Numbered from the stretch's first letter, positions 1 through 7,839 are shown. The stretch: 9,075 nt of DNA from Thiobacillus sp. (GCA_018780025.1 JADMKH010000035.1:1-9075), one strand, 5' to 3'. A program made the numbers and translations. The notes: generated from the sequence alone by a model not told the origin.

Positions 1-2
1 AC

Positions 3-2558
3 TTCGATTCGGTGCAGCGCGGCAACCCCGAAATGGAGCGGCGCGCGCAGGAAGTGATCGACCGCTGCTGGCAGCTCGGCGACAAAAATCCGATCCTGTC
101 GATCCACGACGTTGGCGCCGGCGGTCTGTCGAACGCGCTGCCCGAACTGGTGCATGGCGGCGGCCGCGGCGGGCGCTTCGAACTGCGTGCGGCGCCGTCG
201 GAAGAATCCGGCATGTCGCCGCGCGAAATCTGGTGCAACGAGGCGCAGGAGCGCTACGTGCTGGCGATTCCGCCGGCCCGCCTCGCCGAATTCCGTGCGA
301 TCTGCGAGCGTGAGCGTTGTCCGTTCGCGGTGCTGGGCGAAGCCATTGAAAACAACCGGTTGCAGGTGACGGATAGCCATTTCCAGAATGCCCCGGTGGA
401 CATGGATCTCGAGGTGCTGCTTGGTAAGCCGCCGCGCATGACACGTGACGTTACCCATCAGACGACCAGGCCTGAACCGCTGGTCCTCGATGAGATCGAG
501 CTGAAAGATGCGGTTTATCGTGTGCTGGCGATGCCGGGTGTGGCGTCGAAAATGTTTCTGATTGCCATCGGTGATCGGTCGGTAGGGGGTCTCACCGCGC
601 GCGATCAATGCGTGGGGCCGTGGCAGATCCCCGTCGCCGACTGCGCGATCACGCTGGCGGGTTACCAGACCACGCAGGGCGAGGTGTTTTCCATCGGCGA
701 GAAAGCGCCGCTGGCGCTGATCGACGCGCCCGCATCGGGACGCATGGCGGTTGTCGAAGCGATCACCAACATGGCCGCAGCGCGCGTCGATGGCCTGGCG
801 CAGGTGAAACTGTCGGCCAACTGGATGGCGCCAGCGGGCCACCCCGGCGAGGATGCGGCGTTGTTCGATACCGTGGCCGCCGTTTCGAACTATTGTCAGG
901 CGCTGGGCGTTTCCATCCCGGTCGGCAAGGATTCGATGAGCATGAAAACCGTGTGGGATGCCGACGGTGAAAAGAAGGCGGTGACCTCGCCGATCTCGCT
1001 GGTGATTTCGGCGTTTGCCAACACGCCCGATGCAACCGCACACCTTACGCCGCAACTGCGCACCGATATGGGCGAGACGGATATCGTCCTGATCGATCTC
1101 GGGCTGGGCAGGAACCGCCTCGGTGCGTCGTGTTTTGCACAGGCATACAAACAGGTGGGCGACTGTTGCCCGGACGCGCCGACAGCCACTGCGCTGAGTG
1201 CATTCTTTGACACGGTGCAGGCACTGAACGCCGATGGGAAGCTGCTGGCCTATCACGATCGTTCCGATGGCGGCTTGTTTGCGGCCTTGTGCGAAATGGC
1301 TTTTGCCGGGCACTGCGGACTGGATCTGGATGTGGATGAGTTGTGTCTCGACCAGATTCGCCACGAAGTCGAGGACGACGGCTTGCCGGAACCGGAAGCC
1401 CTGAGCGAAGCCGGCTATAGCACGCGCATGTTCAATGTGCTGTTCAACGAAGAAGCCGGAGCCGTCCTGCAAATCCGCCGTGCTGACATGCAGGCGGTGA
1501 TGCAGGCTTTTGTCGACGCTGATTTACGGAGTGAGTTTCATGTTGTCGCGCAACTCAATACATTCGACCGGGTGCGGGTATTGCGTAATGACAAGCTGAT
1601 TCTCGACGAGGCGCGTAGCGATCTGCAACGCAGCTGGGCGCGCACGAGCTACGAAATGGCGAAATTGCGCGACAACCCGGCATGTGCCGAACAGGAATTT
1701 GCAACGCATGCGGATGCCGCCGATCCGGGGCTGCACTACGCCCCGGGTTTCGATGCGCAGGCCGACATCGCGGCGCCCTTTATCGCCAGCGGCAAGCGTC
1801 CGCGCGTTGCGGTGTTGCGCGAGCAGGGCGTCAACGGACAGGTCGAAATGGCGGCAGCGTTCGATGCCGCCGGTTTTGCCGCAGTCGATGTCCATATGAG
1901 CGACATCTTGTCTGGCCGCGTCACCCTGGGCGACTTTACCGGCCTGGCGGCGTGCGGCGGCTTCAGCTACGGCGACGTGCTGGGCGCGGGCGGCGGCTGG
2001 GCTAAATCGATTCTGTTCAATCCGCGTGCGCGCGACCAGTTTGCGGCTTTTTTCGATCGTGCCGACACCTTTGCGCTGGGCGTGTGCAACGGCTGCCAGA
2101 TGATGAGTCAGCTGCACGATCTGATTCCAGGCGCTGAAGCCTGGCCGCGCTTCGAGCGCAACCTGTCGGAGCAGTTCGAGGCCCGCTTTGCACTGGTTGA
2201 AGTGCTGGCTTCGCCGTCGCTTTTCTTTGCCGACATGGCGGGCTCGGTGATGCCGATTGCGGTATCGCACGGCGAGGGTCGGGTTGCATTTCGTGACGCG
2301 GCGCACGCGGGGCAAGCGCTGTCTACCTTGCGCTATGTCGATCACCGTGGCGCGCCGACCGAAGCCTATCCGCAGAACCCGAATGGCTCAGTTGCCGGAC
2401 TCACCGGATTTACCACCGCAGAGGGCCGCTTCAGCATTCTGATGCCGCATCCCGAACGGGTATTCCGCGCCGCGCAATTGTCATGGAAGCCGGAAGGCAT
2501 GCTGGGTGCAAGCCCCTGGCTACGCATGTTCCGCAACGCGCGGCGCACGGTTGGGTGA
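3..2558 (+). CDS. purL: Phosphoribosylformylglycinamidine synthase (FGAM synthase), 5'-truncated by window edge
   Basis: This enzyme converts FGAR, glutamine and ATP to FGAM in the cytoplasm, the fourth step of de novo purine synthesis. It is the large single-chain proteobacterial type: 851 C-terminal residues lie in the window, of roughly 1,300 usual for the family, so about a third is missing upstream. The reading frame is open to the left edge (first full codon at base 3), so the ATG at base 12 is internal. Numbering from the first in-window residue, one sees IHDVGAGGLSNA near 35, the second AIRS-type half with GDRSVGGLTARDQ near 190, SANWMAPAGHPGEDA near 270, IPVGKDSMSMKT near 306 and YHDRSDGG near 417. 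The class I glutamine amidotransferase domain starts near 600 with VAVLREQGVNG. It has the nucleophile Cys695 in GVCNGCQMM (codon at 2085) and the His816/Glu818 pair in MPHPERVFR, so it should be active. No frameshift is seen. The FGAM-synthase part carries an extra acidic stretch (bases about 1340-1430) compared with my memory of the E. coli protein. Confidence 0.97.
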   Translation, partial: FDSVQRGNPEMERRAQEVIDRCWQLGDKNPILSIHDVGAGGLSNALPELVHGGGRGGRFELRAAPSEESGMSPREIWCNEAQERYVLAIPPARLAEFRAICERERCPFAVLGEAIENNRLQVTDSHFQNAPVDMDLEVLLGKPPRMTRDVTHQTTRPEPLVLDEIELKDAVYRVLAMPGVASKMFLIAIGDRSVGGLTARDQCVGPWQIPVADCAITLAGYQTTQGEVFSIGEKAPLALIDAPASGRMAVVEAITNMAAARVDGLAQVKLSANWMAPAGHPGEDAALFDTVAAVSNYCQALGVSIPVGKDSMSMKTVWDADGEKKAVTSPISLVISAFANTPDATAHLTPQLRTDMGETDIVLIDLGLGRNRLGASCFAQAYKQVGDCCPDAPTATALSAFFDTVQALNADGKLLAYHDRSDGGLFAALCEMAFAGHCGLDLDVDELCLDQIRHEVEDDGLPEPEALSEAGYSTRMFNVLFNEEAGAVLQIRRADMQAVMQAFVDADLRSEFHVVAQLNTFDRVRVLRNDKLILDEARSDLQRSWARTSYEMAKLRDNPACAEQEFATHADAADPGLHYAPGFDAQADIAAPFIASGKRPRVAVLREQGVNGQVEMAAAFDAAGFAAVDVHMSDILSGRVTLGDFTGLAACGGFSYGDVLGAGGGWAKSILFNPRARDQFAAFFDRADTFALGVCNGCQMMSQLHDLIPGAEAWPRFERNLSEQFEARFALVEVLASPSLFFADMAGSVMPIAVSHGEGRVAFRDAAHAGQALSTLRYVDHRGAPTEAYPQNPNGSVAGLTGFTTAEGRFSILMPHPERVFRAAQLSWKPEGMLGASPWLRMFRNARRTVG

Positions 2559-2559
2559 T

Positions 2560-2605
2560 GTGGGCTGAGTATGCGAAAATAGCGGGCTTTGCCGCATTAA
2601 CCCAC
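2560..2605 (+). other. Imperfect inverted repeat in the purL-ppc gap
   Basis: The 58-base gap between purL and ppc holds an interrupted inverted repeat. GTGGG (2560-2564) can pair with CCCAC (2601-2605), and inside it ATGCG (2571-2575) with CGCAT (2593-2597). An alternative small hairpin, GCGG/CCGC around GCTTTG, overlaps the inner arm. No run of T follows, so it is not a typical intrinsic terminator. I see no convincing -35/-10 pair and no Shine-Dalgarno before the ppc ATG. It could be a weak processing or attenuation structure, or chance in GC-rich DNA. Confidence 0.25.
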
Positions 2606-2616
2606 GCTGTCCGCTT

Positions 2617-5436
2617 ATGAATCCTCCCGATACGCTACTGACAGATGACCACCTGCGCGCGCAGGTCAAATTGCTCGGCACCTTGCTCGGCCAGGTGCTG
2701 TTGCAATTTGCTGGCGAAGAAGTATTCGAGACGGTGGAAACCCTGCGTCGCGGCTTTGCCGAATTGCAGCAGCAGGAAGACCAGCAACGTCGCACCGAGT
2801 TGATGGAGGTGATCGACGCCATGCCCGCCCACAAGGTGGAGCTGGTGGTGCGTGCCTTCTCCAGTTACTTCAAATTGGTCAACGTGGCGGAAGAAAGCTT
2901 TGCGCATCGCAACCGTCGCCGCATGCTGTCGCACGGCATGACGCTGTGGGAAGGATCCTTTGACCGCACCCTGGCCGAGCTCAAGGGACAGGGTGTTTCG
3001 GGGAATGTTCTGCAGGAGATGGTCAACCGCTTGCATTATTCGCCCGTATTTACCGCACACCCCACAGAAGCGCGCCGCCGCGCGGTGATGGAAGGCATGC
3101 GCCGCATTTTTCTGATTTGCGACCAGTTGTATAGCTCCAGCCTGGGCGTGAACGACCAGCGCGAGCTGGAGGCGCAACTGGCCTCCGAAATTCAGGTGGT
3201 GTGGCGCACGGATGAATTGCGCTCGGCCAAACTCGAAGTGCGCGACGAAGTGCGCAATGGCCTCTATTACGTTCGGGAAAGCCTGTTCGATGCCGTACCC
3301 AAAGCGTATTCCTTTTTCGAGAAAGCGCTGCGCAAGCATTACGGTGTGAAAGCAGACGGCTCAGCCTTGGTCAGCGTGCCCAGCTTTATCCGCTTTGGTT
3401 CGTGGATAGGCGGCGACCGTGACGGCAACCCGTTTGTGACGGCCGATGTAACCGAGTGGACGGTGCATACACAAATGCAGACTGCGCTCGACGAATACCG
3501 TGCGCGCGTGCTTGAACTGCGACAGACGCTGACGCATAGCAGCGATTGGTGCACACCCTCTGCGCCGTTCCTGACGCAACTGGCGGAATATGAAGCCGAG
3601 TTTGGCGAGCAGGTGTTCCGTGGAACGGCGGTGCAGATATACAGCCGCGAACCCTACCGCCGCATGGCGGCGATCATGCTGGCGCGGCTGGATGCCAATT
3701 TGTCCTACGTTCACCAGTGCCTGGCCGATGTGCCGAGCTTCACCGCGCATTTGGCCTACGAGAACGCGCCGGCCTTCCTCGATGACCTGTATCTGCTGCG
3801 CGATTCGCTGATCAGCCATGGCGATCGCATTGTTGTCATGCAGGATTTGCATCCCTTGATTCGTCTGGTCGAAAGTTTCGGATTCCATCTGTTGCAGCTG
3901 GATATTCGCCAGGAGTCGACGGTGCATACGCGCACGGTTGCTGCGGTACTGAAACAGCTTGACCCCGATTTTGATTACGCCGGCGCATTCGAACCTGAAC
4001 GGCAACAGCGCCTGGCAGCCTGGATCGGCCATATCGATCCGATTGCAGTAAACGATGGCGTGCTGGACGATGAAGCGCGCGAAGCGGTCGCCGTGTTCCG
4101 GCGCATGGCAAAGCTGCAGGCCGAGGTGGGCGACGAGGTCTTCGGCACCTATGTGATTTCGATGACGCACAGTGCCTCACACGTGATGGAAGTGATGCTG
4201 CTGGCGCGACTGGTGGGCCTGTGCGGCCACAATGGGCGTAACTGGTTTTGCCGGATGCAGGTTGCCCCGTTATTCGAAACGGTGGAAGACTTGCAGCACA
4301 GCGAATCCATCCTCGACCAGTTGCTGTCGAACAAGGTCTATCGTGCGCTGGTGGCGGCCAATGGCAATCACCAGGAAGTCATGCTCGGCTATTCGGATTC
4401 ATGCAAGGACGGCGGCATTCTGGCGTCGAACTGGAACCTCTATCAGGCGCAGCTTTCCATCATTGCGCTGACCCAGCGTTTCGGCGTTGAATGCCGTCTG
4501 TTCCACGGGCGCGGCGGCACGGTCGGACGCGGCGGCGGCCCCACCCACGATGCGATCCTGTCGCAACCGCCGGGCACGGTGAACGGCGAGATCAAGTTCA
4601 CCGAGCAGGGCGAGATGCTGTATTACAAATACAGCAAACCCGAAACCGCCACCTACGAAATCGGCATGGGTGTCACCGGACTGCTCAAGGCCAGCGCCAC
4701 CGCGCTCGCATCGAGCGAAGCGCGCTACCCGCAGGAGTATCTCGACTGGATGCGCGACATCGCAGCGGCAGGCGAAACGGCTTACCGTGCGATGGTCGCG
4801 CTCCCCGGTTTTATCGACTACTTTTACGAGAGTACGCCGGTCACCGAAATTGGCCTGTTGAATATCGGCAGCCGCCCGTCGCATCGCAAGAAAGCCGATC
4901 GTTCGCTGGCCTCGGTTCGCGCCATACCCTGGGTGTTCGGCTGGGCGCAGTCGCGCCATACGCTGCCCGCCTGGTACGGCATTGGCAGCGCGCTGAAGGA
5001 CTTTATCGACAAGCAGCCGGACGGCCTGGTGCATCTGCAGGAGATGGTCCGCGAATGGCCATTCTTCCGCAGCTTGTTGTCCAACGTGCAGATGGCCCTG
5101 ACCAAGGCCGACATGGAAATATCCGAGGAATATGCGCGCTTGTGCGACCACCCCAATACGATGGGGGTGTATCGCGCGATTGCCGACGAATATGCCCTTA
5201 CCGTCGAGGGCGTTAAACAGGTTGCACAGATCGCTTCCCTGCTCGAGGACAATCAGCCGCTGGCCTTGTCGATTTCGCGCCGTCGCCCTTATATCGATCC
5301 TATCAACCACATTCAGGTACGACTGCTGAAACACTATCGATCCGAGAGTGTGTGGGATGCCGAGCAGGAATCCTGGCTCACGCCCTTGAAACGTTCGATC
5401 AACGCCATTGCTGCCGGGATGCGCAATACCGGCTAG
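2617..5436 (+). CDS. ppc: Phosphoenolpyruvate carboxylase
   Basis: This cytoplasmic homotetrameric enzyme carboxylates phosphoenolpyruvate with bicarbonate to give oxaloacetate, refilling the TCA cycle. The predicted protein has 939 residues, slightly longer than the roughly 880 of E. coli. Family signatures appear in order: the catalytic histidine motif TAHPTE at 146-151 (His148), GSWIGGDRDGNPFVT at 261-275, LQLDIRQEST near 427-435, MTHSASHVMEVMLLARL near 516-532, GYSDSCKDGG at 591-600 (Lys597), and the glycine-rich loop FHGRGGTVGRGGGPTH at 629-644. GSRPSHRKKAD and RAIPWVFGWAQ lie in the last quarter, and the protein ends in the typical MRNTG. All catalytic motifs are intact. The start was chosen because no other good in-frame ATG precedes the conserved N-terminal region, but no Shine-Dalgarno is visible upstream (the sequence before the ATG is pyrimidine-rich). 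It follows purL by 58 bases and may be co-transcribed or have its own weak promoter. Inhibition by aspartate is usual for the family; the C-terminal motif YIDPINHIQVRLL is kept. Confidence 0.98.
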   Translation: MNPPDTLLTDDHLRAQVKLLGTLLGQVLLQFAGEEVFETVETLRRGFAELQQQEDQQRRTELMEVIDAMPAHKVELVVRAFSSYFKLVNVAEESFAHRNRRRMLSHGMTLWEGSFDRTLAELKGQGVSGNVLQEMVNRLHYSPVFTAHPTEARRRAVMEGMRRIFLICDQLYSSSLGVNDQRELEAQLASEIQVVWRTDELRSAKLEVRDEVRNGLYYVRESLFDAVPKAYSFFEKALRKHYGVKADGSALVSVPSFIRFGSWIGGDRDGNPFVTADVTEWTVHTQMQTALDEYRARVLELRQTLTHSSDWCTPSAPFLTQLAEYEAEFGEQVFRGTAVQIYSREPYRRMAAIMLARLDANLSYVHQCLADVPSFTAHLAYENAPAFLDDLYLLRDSLISHGDRIVVMQDLHPLIRLVESFGFHLLQLDIRQESTVHTRTVAAVLKQLDPDFDYAGAFEPERQQRLAAWIGHIDPIAVNDGVLDDEAREAVAVFRRMAKLQAEVGDEVFGTYVISMTHSASHVMEVMLLARLVGLCGHNGRNWFCRMQVAPLFETVEDLQHSESILDQLLSNKVYRALVAANGNHQEVMLGYSDSCKDGGILASNWNLYQAQLSIIALTQRFGVECRLFHGRGGTVGRGGGPTHDAILSQPPGTVNGEIKFTEQGEMLYYKYSKPETATYEIGMGVTGLLKASATALASSEARYPQEYLDWMRDIAAAGETAYRAMVALPGFIDYFYESTPVTEIGLLNIGSRPSHRKKADRSLASVRAIPWVFGWAQSRHTLPAWYGIGSALKDFIDKQPDGLVHLQEMVREWPFFRSLLSNVQMALTKADMEISEEYARLCDHPNTMGVYRAIADEYALTVEGVKQVAQIASLLEDNQPLALSISRRRPYIDPINHIQVRLLKHYRSESVWDAEQESWLTPLKRSINAIAAGMRNTG

Positions 5437-5442
5437 AGATAG

Positions 5443-6018
5443 ATGGATACAGAAAAGACAGCCATCATTCCACCCGTTCGGCCGAAGCGGCGCGGGCTGA
5501 TTATTGCCATTGGCCTGAATGTGGCGCTGGCTGTGCTGGTATGTGGGCTGGCGCTATACGCTTTCATGCTCAATGTTGATCTGGGCGATTTGAAACGGCG
5601 CATGTCCAGGGAAGTTGAAACCCGGCAACAGGCCGAGCGCTATATGGTTGAAACCCGCAATCAACTCACGGACAGCCTGCGTGAAATTGAGCAGCTGAAA
5701 GCGCAACTGGCCTACAAGGAAACGGATTATCAGGCCGTGGTAAAGGCAAAACCGGCCTTGCCAGTGGTTGTTAATTTCCGTTCATCAATGTTGGGCAAGG
5801 GATTGGTGGCGGTAATCGAAAACACCAGCGACCGCTATCTGACCGTGGTACTCAGCGTACGTAACCCCACCTTGTTGACGACCAAACGATTCAAGCTCGA
5901 CCTTGAGCCCCAGTCCCGAATCGATTTTGGACACCTGGAGGGCTGGCAGTTTGCTTCGGGTGATGAACTGTCGCTGTTCAGCGATGAATTTGGTGCGCTT
6001 CAGCTATCTGTGCCGTAG
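5443..6018 (+). CDS. Uncharacterised single-pass membrane protein with coiled coil, downstream of ppc
   Basis: I do not recognise this 191-residue protein. It has a short basic N-terminus (PKRRG at about 14-18), one hydrophobic helix at about 19-42, a charged heptad-like segment at about 47-95 that should form a coiled coil (RQQAERYMVE, QLTDSLREIEQLKAQL), then a C-terminal part at about 105-191 rich in alternating hydrophobic residues (VVVNFRSSMLGKG, LVAVIENTSDRYLTVVLSV), which suggests a small beta-sandwich. By the positive-inside rule the N-terminus is cytoplasmic and the coiled coil and beta domain face the periplasm. The helix could also be an uncleaved signal anchor. There is no lipoprotein Cys box; Cys34 lies inside the helix. 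The ATG is six bases after the ppc stop, with only weak purine-rich sequence (AGAGATAG) before it, so translation may be coupled to ppc. The link to ppc is positional only; no enzyme motif is visible and I assign no function. Confidence 0.85.
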   Translation: MDTEKTAIIPPVRPKRRGLIIAIGLNVALAVLVCGLALYAFMLNVDLGDLKRRMSREVETRQQAERYMVETRNQLTDSLREIEQLKAQLAYKETDYQAVVKAKPALPVVVNFRSSMLGKGLVAVIENTSDRYLTVVLSVRNPTLLTTKRFKLDLEPQSRIDFGHLEGWQFASGDELSLFSDEFGALQLSVP

Positions 6019-6022
6019 GCGG

Positions 6023-6036
6023 TTGAAAGGCATAAA
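6023..6036 (+). promoter_or_regulatory. Weak FNR/Anr-like palindrome upstream of hemN
   Basis: TTGAA-AGGC-ATAAA matches the FNR/Anr consensus TTGAT-N4-ATCAA at 8 of 10 positions, with the left TTGA core intact and one change in the right TCAA core. It lies about 100 bases before the hemN start. FNR-family control of hemN is common in proteobacteria. The AT-rich stretch at 6104-6114 (GATAAT and TAATAT variants) could be a -10 element, but no good -35 is seen, and the box would then sit about 85 bases upstream of the transcript start, which is far. An 8/10 match in an AT-rich gap can arise by chance. Confidence 0.25.
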
Positions 6037-6121
6037 AGTATTTTTGGGCAAATGCTGCGATGCAGGCGCTGGACTGGATTTCAGGCCCTGGGTGTGATAA
6101 AAAGATAATAATATCCACTGT

Positions 6122-6126
6122 AAGGA
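6122..6126 (+). promoter_or_regulatory. Shine-Dalgarno sequence of hemN, decides its start
   Basis: AAGGA lies eight bases before the ATG at 6135, a normal spacing. The alternative in-frame ATG at 6126 overlaps this site and so cannot use it, and the open frame further upstream to 6060 has no ribosome site. This supports 6135 as the start and gives a protein of 456 residues, in line with the family. Confidence 0.65.
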
Positions 6127-6134
6127 TGTCGCTC

Positions 6135-7505
6135 ATGACGTCAACAACTGCGGCGCTGCTGCAGAAATACAGCATTCCCGGCCCGCGCTATACCTCGTAT
6201 CCTACCGCGCCCTATTTCCACACTCAGTTTGGTGAAGCCGACTGGACAGACGCGTTAGGGGCCGCCTCTGCGGATCGCGGGATTTCGCTCTATGTCCATA
6301 TCCCATTCTGCGATTCGCTGTGTTACTACTGCGGCTGCAATATGGTGGCCACGCGCGACTACCGAAAAACCCAACCCTATCTGGCTACGCTCGACCAGGA
6401 GATGGCACGCACCGCGCAGCGGGTTGATCCCCGGCGCGTGGTGCGTCAACTGCACTGGGGCGGCGGCACGCCAACCTATTTGAACCCGGACGATATTCGC
6501 CGCCTGATGGCAATGATGCGCGATCACTTCACGCTGGCGGCGGATGCCGAGATCAGTTGCGAGGTCGATCCGCGCGAACTCACGCGCGAGCATCTGGCGG
6601 CGTTGCGCGAATGCGGCTTTAACCGTCTGTCGTTCGGGGTGCAGGACATGGACCCGGAGGTGCAGCAAGCGGTCAACCGTATTCAGTCTGAGTTCCTGAT
6701 CCGGCAGGTGCTCGATTGGTCGCGCGAACTGGGTTTTTCCAGCATTAATCTGGATCTGATCGTCGGGCTGCCGAAACAAACGGTCGAAAGTTTTAGCCGT
6801 ACGCTGGAGCGGGTGGCGGTGTGGGCGCCGGATCGTCTGGCGGTGTTTGGCTATGCCCACGTGCCCTGGCTGAAAAAACACCAGAACCTGATCCAGCAAG
6901 CGGACCTGCCTGATTCGGCGACCCGCCTTGGGTTGCAGCAGGCGGTCAATGCGCAGCTGGGCGCGGCGGGCTATGTCAACATTGGCCTCGATCACTTTGC
7001 ACGCCCCGAGGATGAACTGGTGCGTGCGCAGCAGAACAAAACCCTGTGGCGCAATTTTCAGGGCTACACCACGCACAAGGATTGCGACATTCTCGCGTTC
7101 GGCGCATCCAGCATCAGCCAGACGGCTGACGTCTATATGCAGAACGAGAAGAGTCTAAAGTCTTATCAGGAGCGTGTTGCGGCAACCGGATTTGCGGTCG
7201 AGCGTGGCCTCAAGCTTACCCGCGACGACCGGATTCAGCGTGAAGCCATCACCCGGGTGATGTGCGACCTGGAACTGGATTTCGCTACCTTCGGCAGCGA
7301 GTGGGGGATTGCCTTTAGCGATTATTTTGCCGATGCGCTGGCCGATCTGCGTCCATTGGCAGACGACGGTCTGGTGGCGATTGATACCGGCAAGGTCAGC
7401 GTCACCCCAACCGGCCGCCTGTTCCTGCGCAACATCGGCATGTGTTTCGATCGTTATCTCAAGCAGGCGCCCAGCGAGCAGCCGCGCTATTCCAAAACGG
7501 CCTGA
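6135..7505 (+). CDS. hemN: Oxygen-independent coproporphyrinogen III dehydrogenase (radical SAM)
   Basis: HemN oxidatively decarboxylates two propionate side chains of coproporphyrinogen III to give protoporphyrinogen IX without oxygen, using S-adenosylmethionine and a 4Fe-4S cluster, in the cytoplasm. With the start at 6135 it has 456 residues, almost the length of E. coli HemN (457). The N-terminal GPRYTSYPTA motif (16-25) is typical of true HemN. The radical SAM motif is Cys59-x3-Cys63-x2-Cys66 followed by Gly-Cys68 (HIPFCDSLCYYCGCN), and the SAM-binding GGGTP is at 109-113. Further HemN marks are INLDLIVGLPKQT, DHFARPEDEL, FQGYTT and, at the C-terminus, MCFDRYL. The GPRYTSYPTA motif, the fourth cysteine and the full HemN-type C-terminus argue against the HemW (haem chaperone) paralogue. 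It faces the cbb3 assembly genes tail-to-tail, which fits a shared role under low oxygen, as haem is needed for the oxidase. A weak FNR-like box lies upstream. Confidence 0.97.
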   Translation: MTSTTAALLQKYSIPGPRYTSYPTAPYFHTQFGEADWTDALGAASADRGISLYVHIPFCDSLCYYCGCNMVATRDYRKTQPYLATLDQEMARTAQRVDPRRVVRQLHWGGGTPTYLNPDDIRRLMAMMRDHFTLAADAEISCEVDPRELTREHLAALRECGFNRLSFGVQDMDPEVQQAVNRIQSEFLIRQVLDWSRELGFSSINLDLIVGLPKQTVESFSRTLERVAVWAPDRLAVFGYAHVPWLKKHQNLIQQADLPDSATRLGLQQAVNAQLGAAGYVNIGLDHFARPEDELVRAQQNKTLWRNFQGYTTHKDCDILAFGASSISQTADVYMQNEKSLKSYQERVAATGFAVERGLKLTRDDRIQREAITRVMCDLELDFATFGSEWGIAFSDYFADALADLRPLADDGLVAIDTGKVSVTPTGRLFLRNIGMCFDRYLKQAPSEQPRYSKTA

Positions 7506-7514
7506 CCGGCTTCT

Positions 7515-7814
7515 TCAGCAGCATTCACCGTCGTCATCGCGCTTGGGGCAGCCTTCCGGCCGGTTGCGCGGCGGCAGTGGGCAGCGGTTGATCTCATCCG
7601 CGCTGCGCTGGAAGTAGCAGGTCATCGAACTGGACGCGATGCCCAGCAGCCAGAACACAAAGAAGCCGATGGTGTAGGCGGCGATGCGTTGCTCGATCAG
7701 CGGCTCGCCGCGATACAGAATCTCAAGCGGGTCGAACAGGGTGGTGAAGAGTATGTCGGCCACCCCGGCCATCAGGAAGGATGGCCAGAGTATGGGGATC
7801 AGGCGCTTCAGCAT
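7515..7814 (-). CDS. Uncharacterised two-helix membrane protein with cysteine-rich C-terminal tail, end of cbb3 assembly operon
   Basis: This 99-residue protein has two predicted membrane helices, about 5-27 (LIPILWPSFLMAGVADILF region) and about 44-66 (AAYTIGFFVFWLLGIASSS), joined by a short acidic loop with DPLEILYRGEPL. The tail from 66 on is hydrophilic and carries five cysteines: Cys66, Cys78, Cys89 and a terminal Cys98-Cys99 pair, with CPLPPRNRPEGCPKRDDDGECC as its core. Basic residues at the N-terminus and in the tail suggest both ends are cytoplasmic. A clear Shine-Dalgarno, GAGGAG at 7826-7821, sits six bases before the ATG, so the gene is very likely real. It is 25 bases after the 44-residue gene and last in the ccoG-fixH operon, which suggests a role in cbb3 oxidase biogenesis. 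Metal binding by the cysteines is an inference only. I know no characterised homologue; it is not CcoS or CcoQ by length and sequence. Confidence 0.85.
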   Translation of the reverse strand: MLKRLIPILWPSFLMAGVADILFTTLFDPLEILYRGEPLIEQRIAAYTIGFFVFWLLGIASSSMTCYFQRSADEINRCPLPPRNRPEGCPKRDDDGECC

Positions 7815-7839
7815 GACGTGCTCCTCGTGGCGATTGGAC

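Noticed and set aside
1524..2345. Minus-strand open frame of 273 codons inside purL
   Set aside because: It is antisense to the conserved amidotransferase part of purL and its composition (rich in Arg, Gln and His) is typical of a shadow frame.
3361..5334. Long minus-strand open frames inside ppc (269 codons at 3361-4170, 311 codons at 4399-5334)
   Set aside because: They lie wholly antisense to a well-conserved ppc, their translations show no domain or membrane pattern I know, and GC-rich genes routinely give such frames.
6094..6110. A second FNR site at the GTGAT before the AT-rich stretch upstream of hemN
   Set aside because: The right half does not resemble ATCAA; only one half-site matches.
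6060..6134. Extended hemN N-terminus from the ATG at 6060
   Set aside because: The extra 25 residues have no counterpart in HemN, and a good Shine-Dalgarno serves the ATG at 6135.
6255..7076. Minus-strand open frame of 273 codons inside hemN
   Set aside because: It is antisense to the radical SAM core of hemN and shows no domain pattern, so it is a shadow.
7498..7520. Intrinsic terminator between hemN and the convergent operon
   Set aside because: Only three-base stems can be drawn and there is no T run on either strand.
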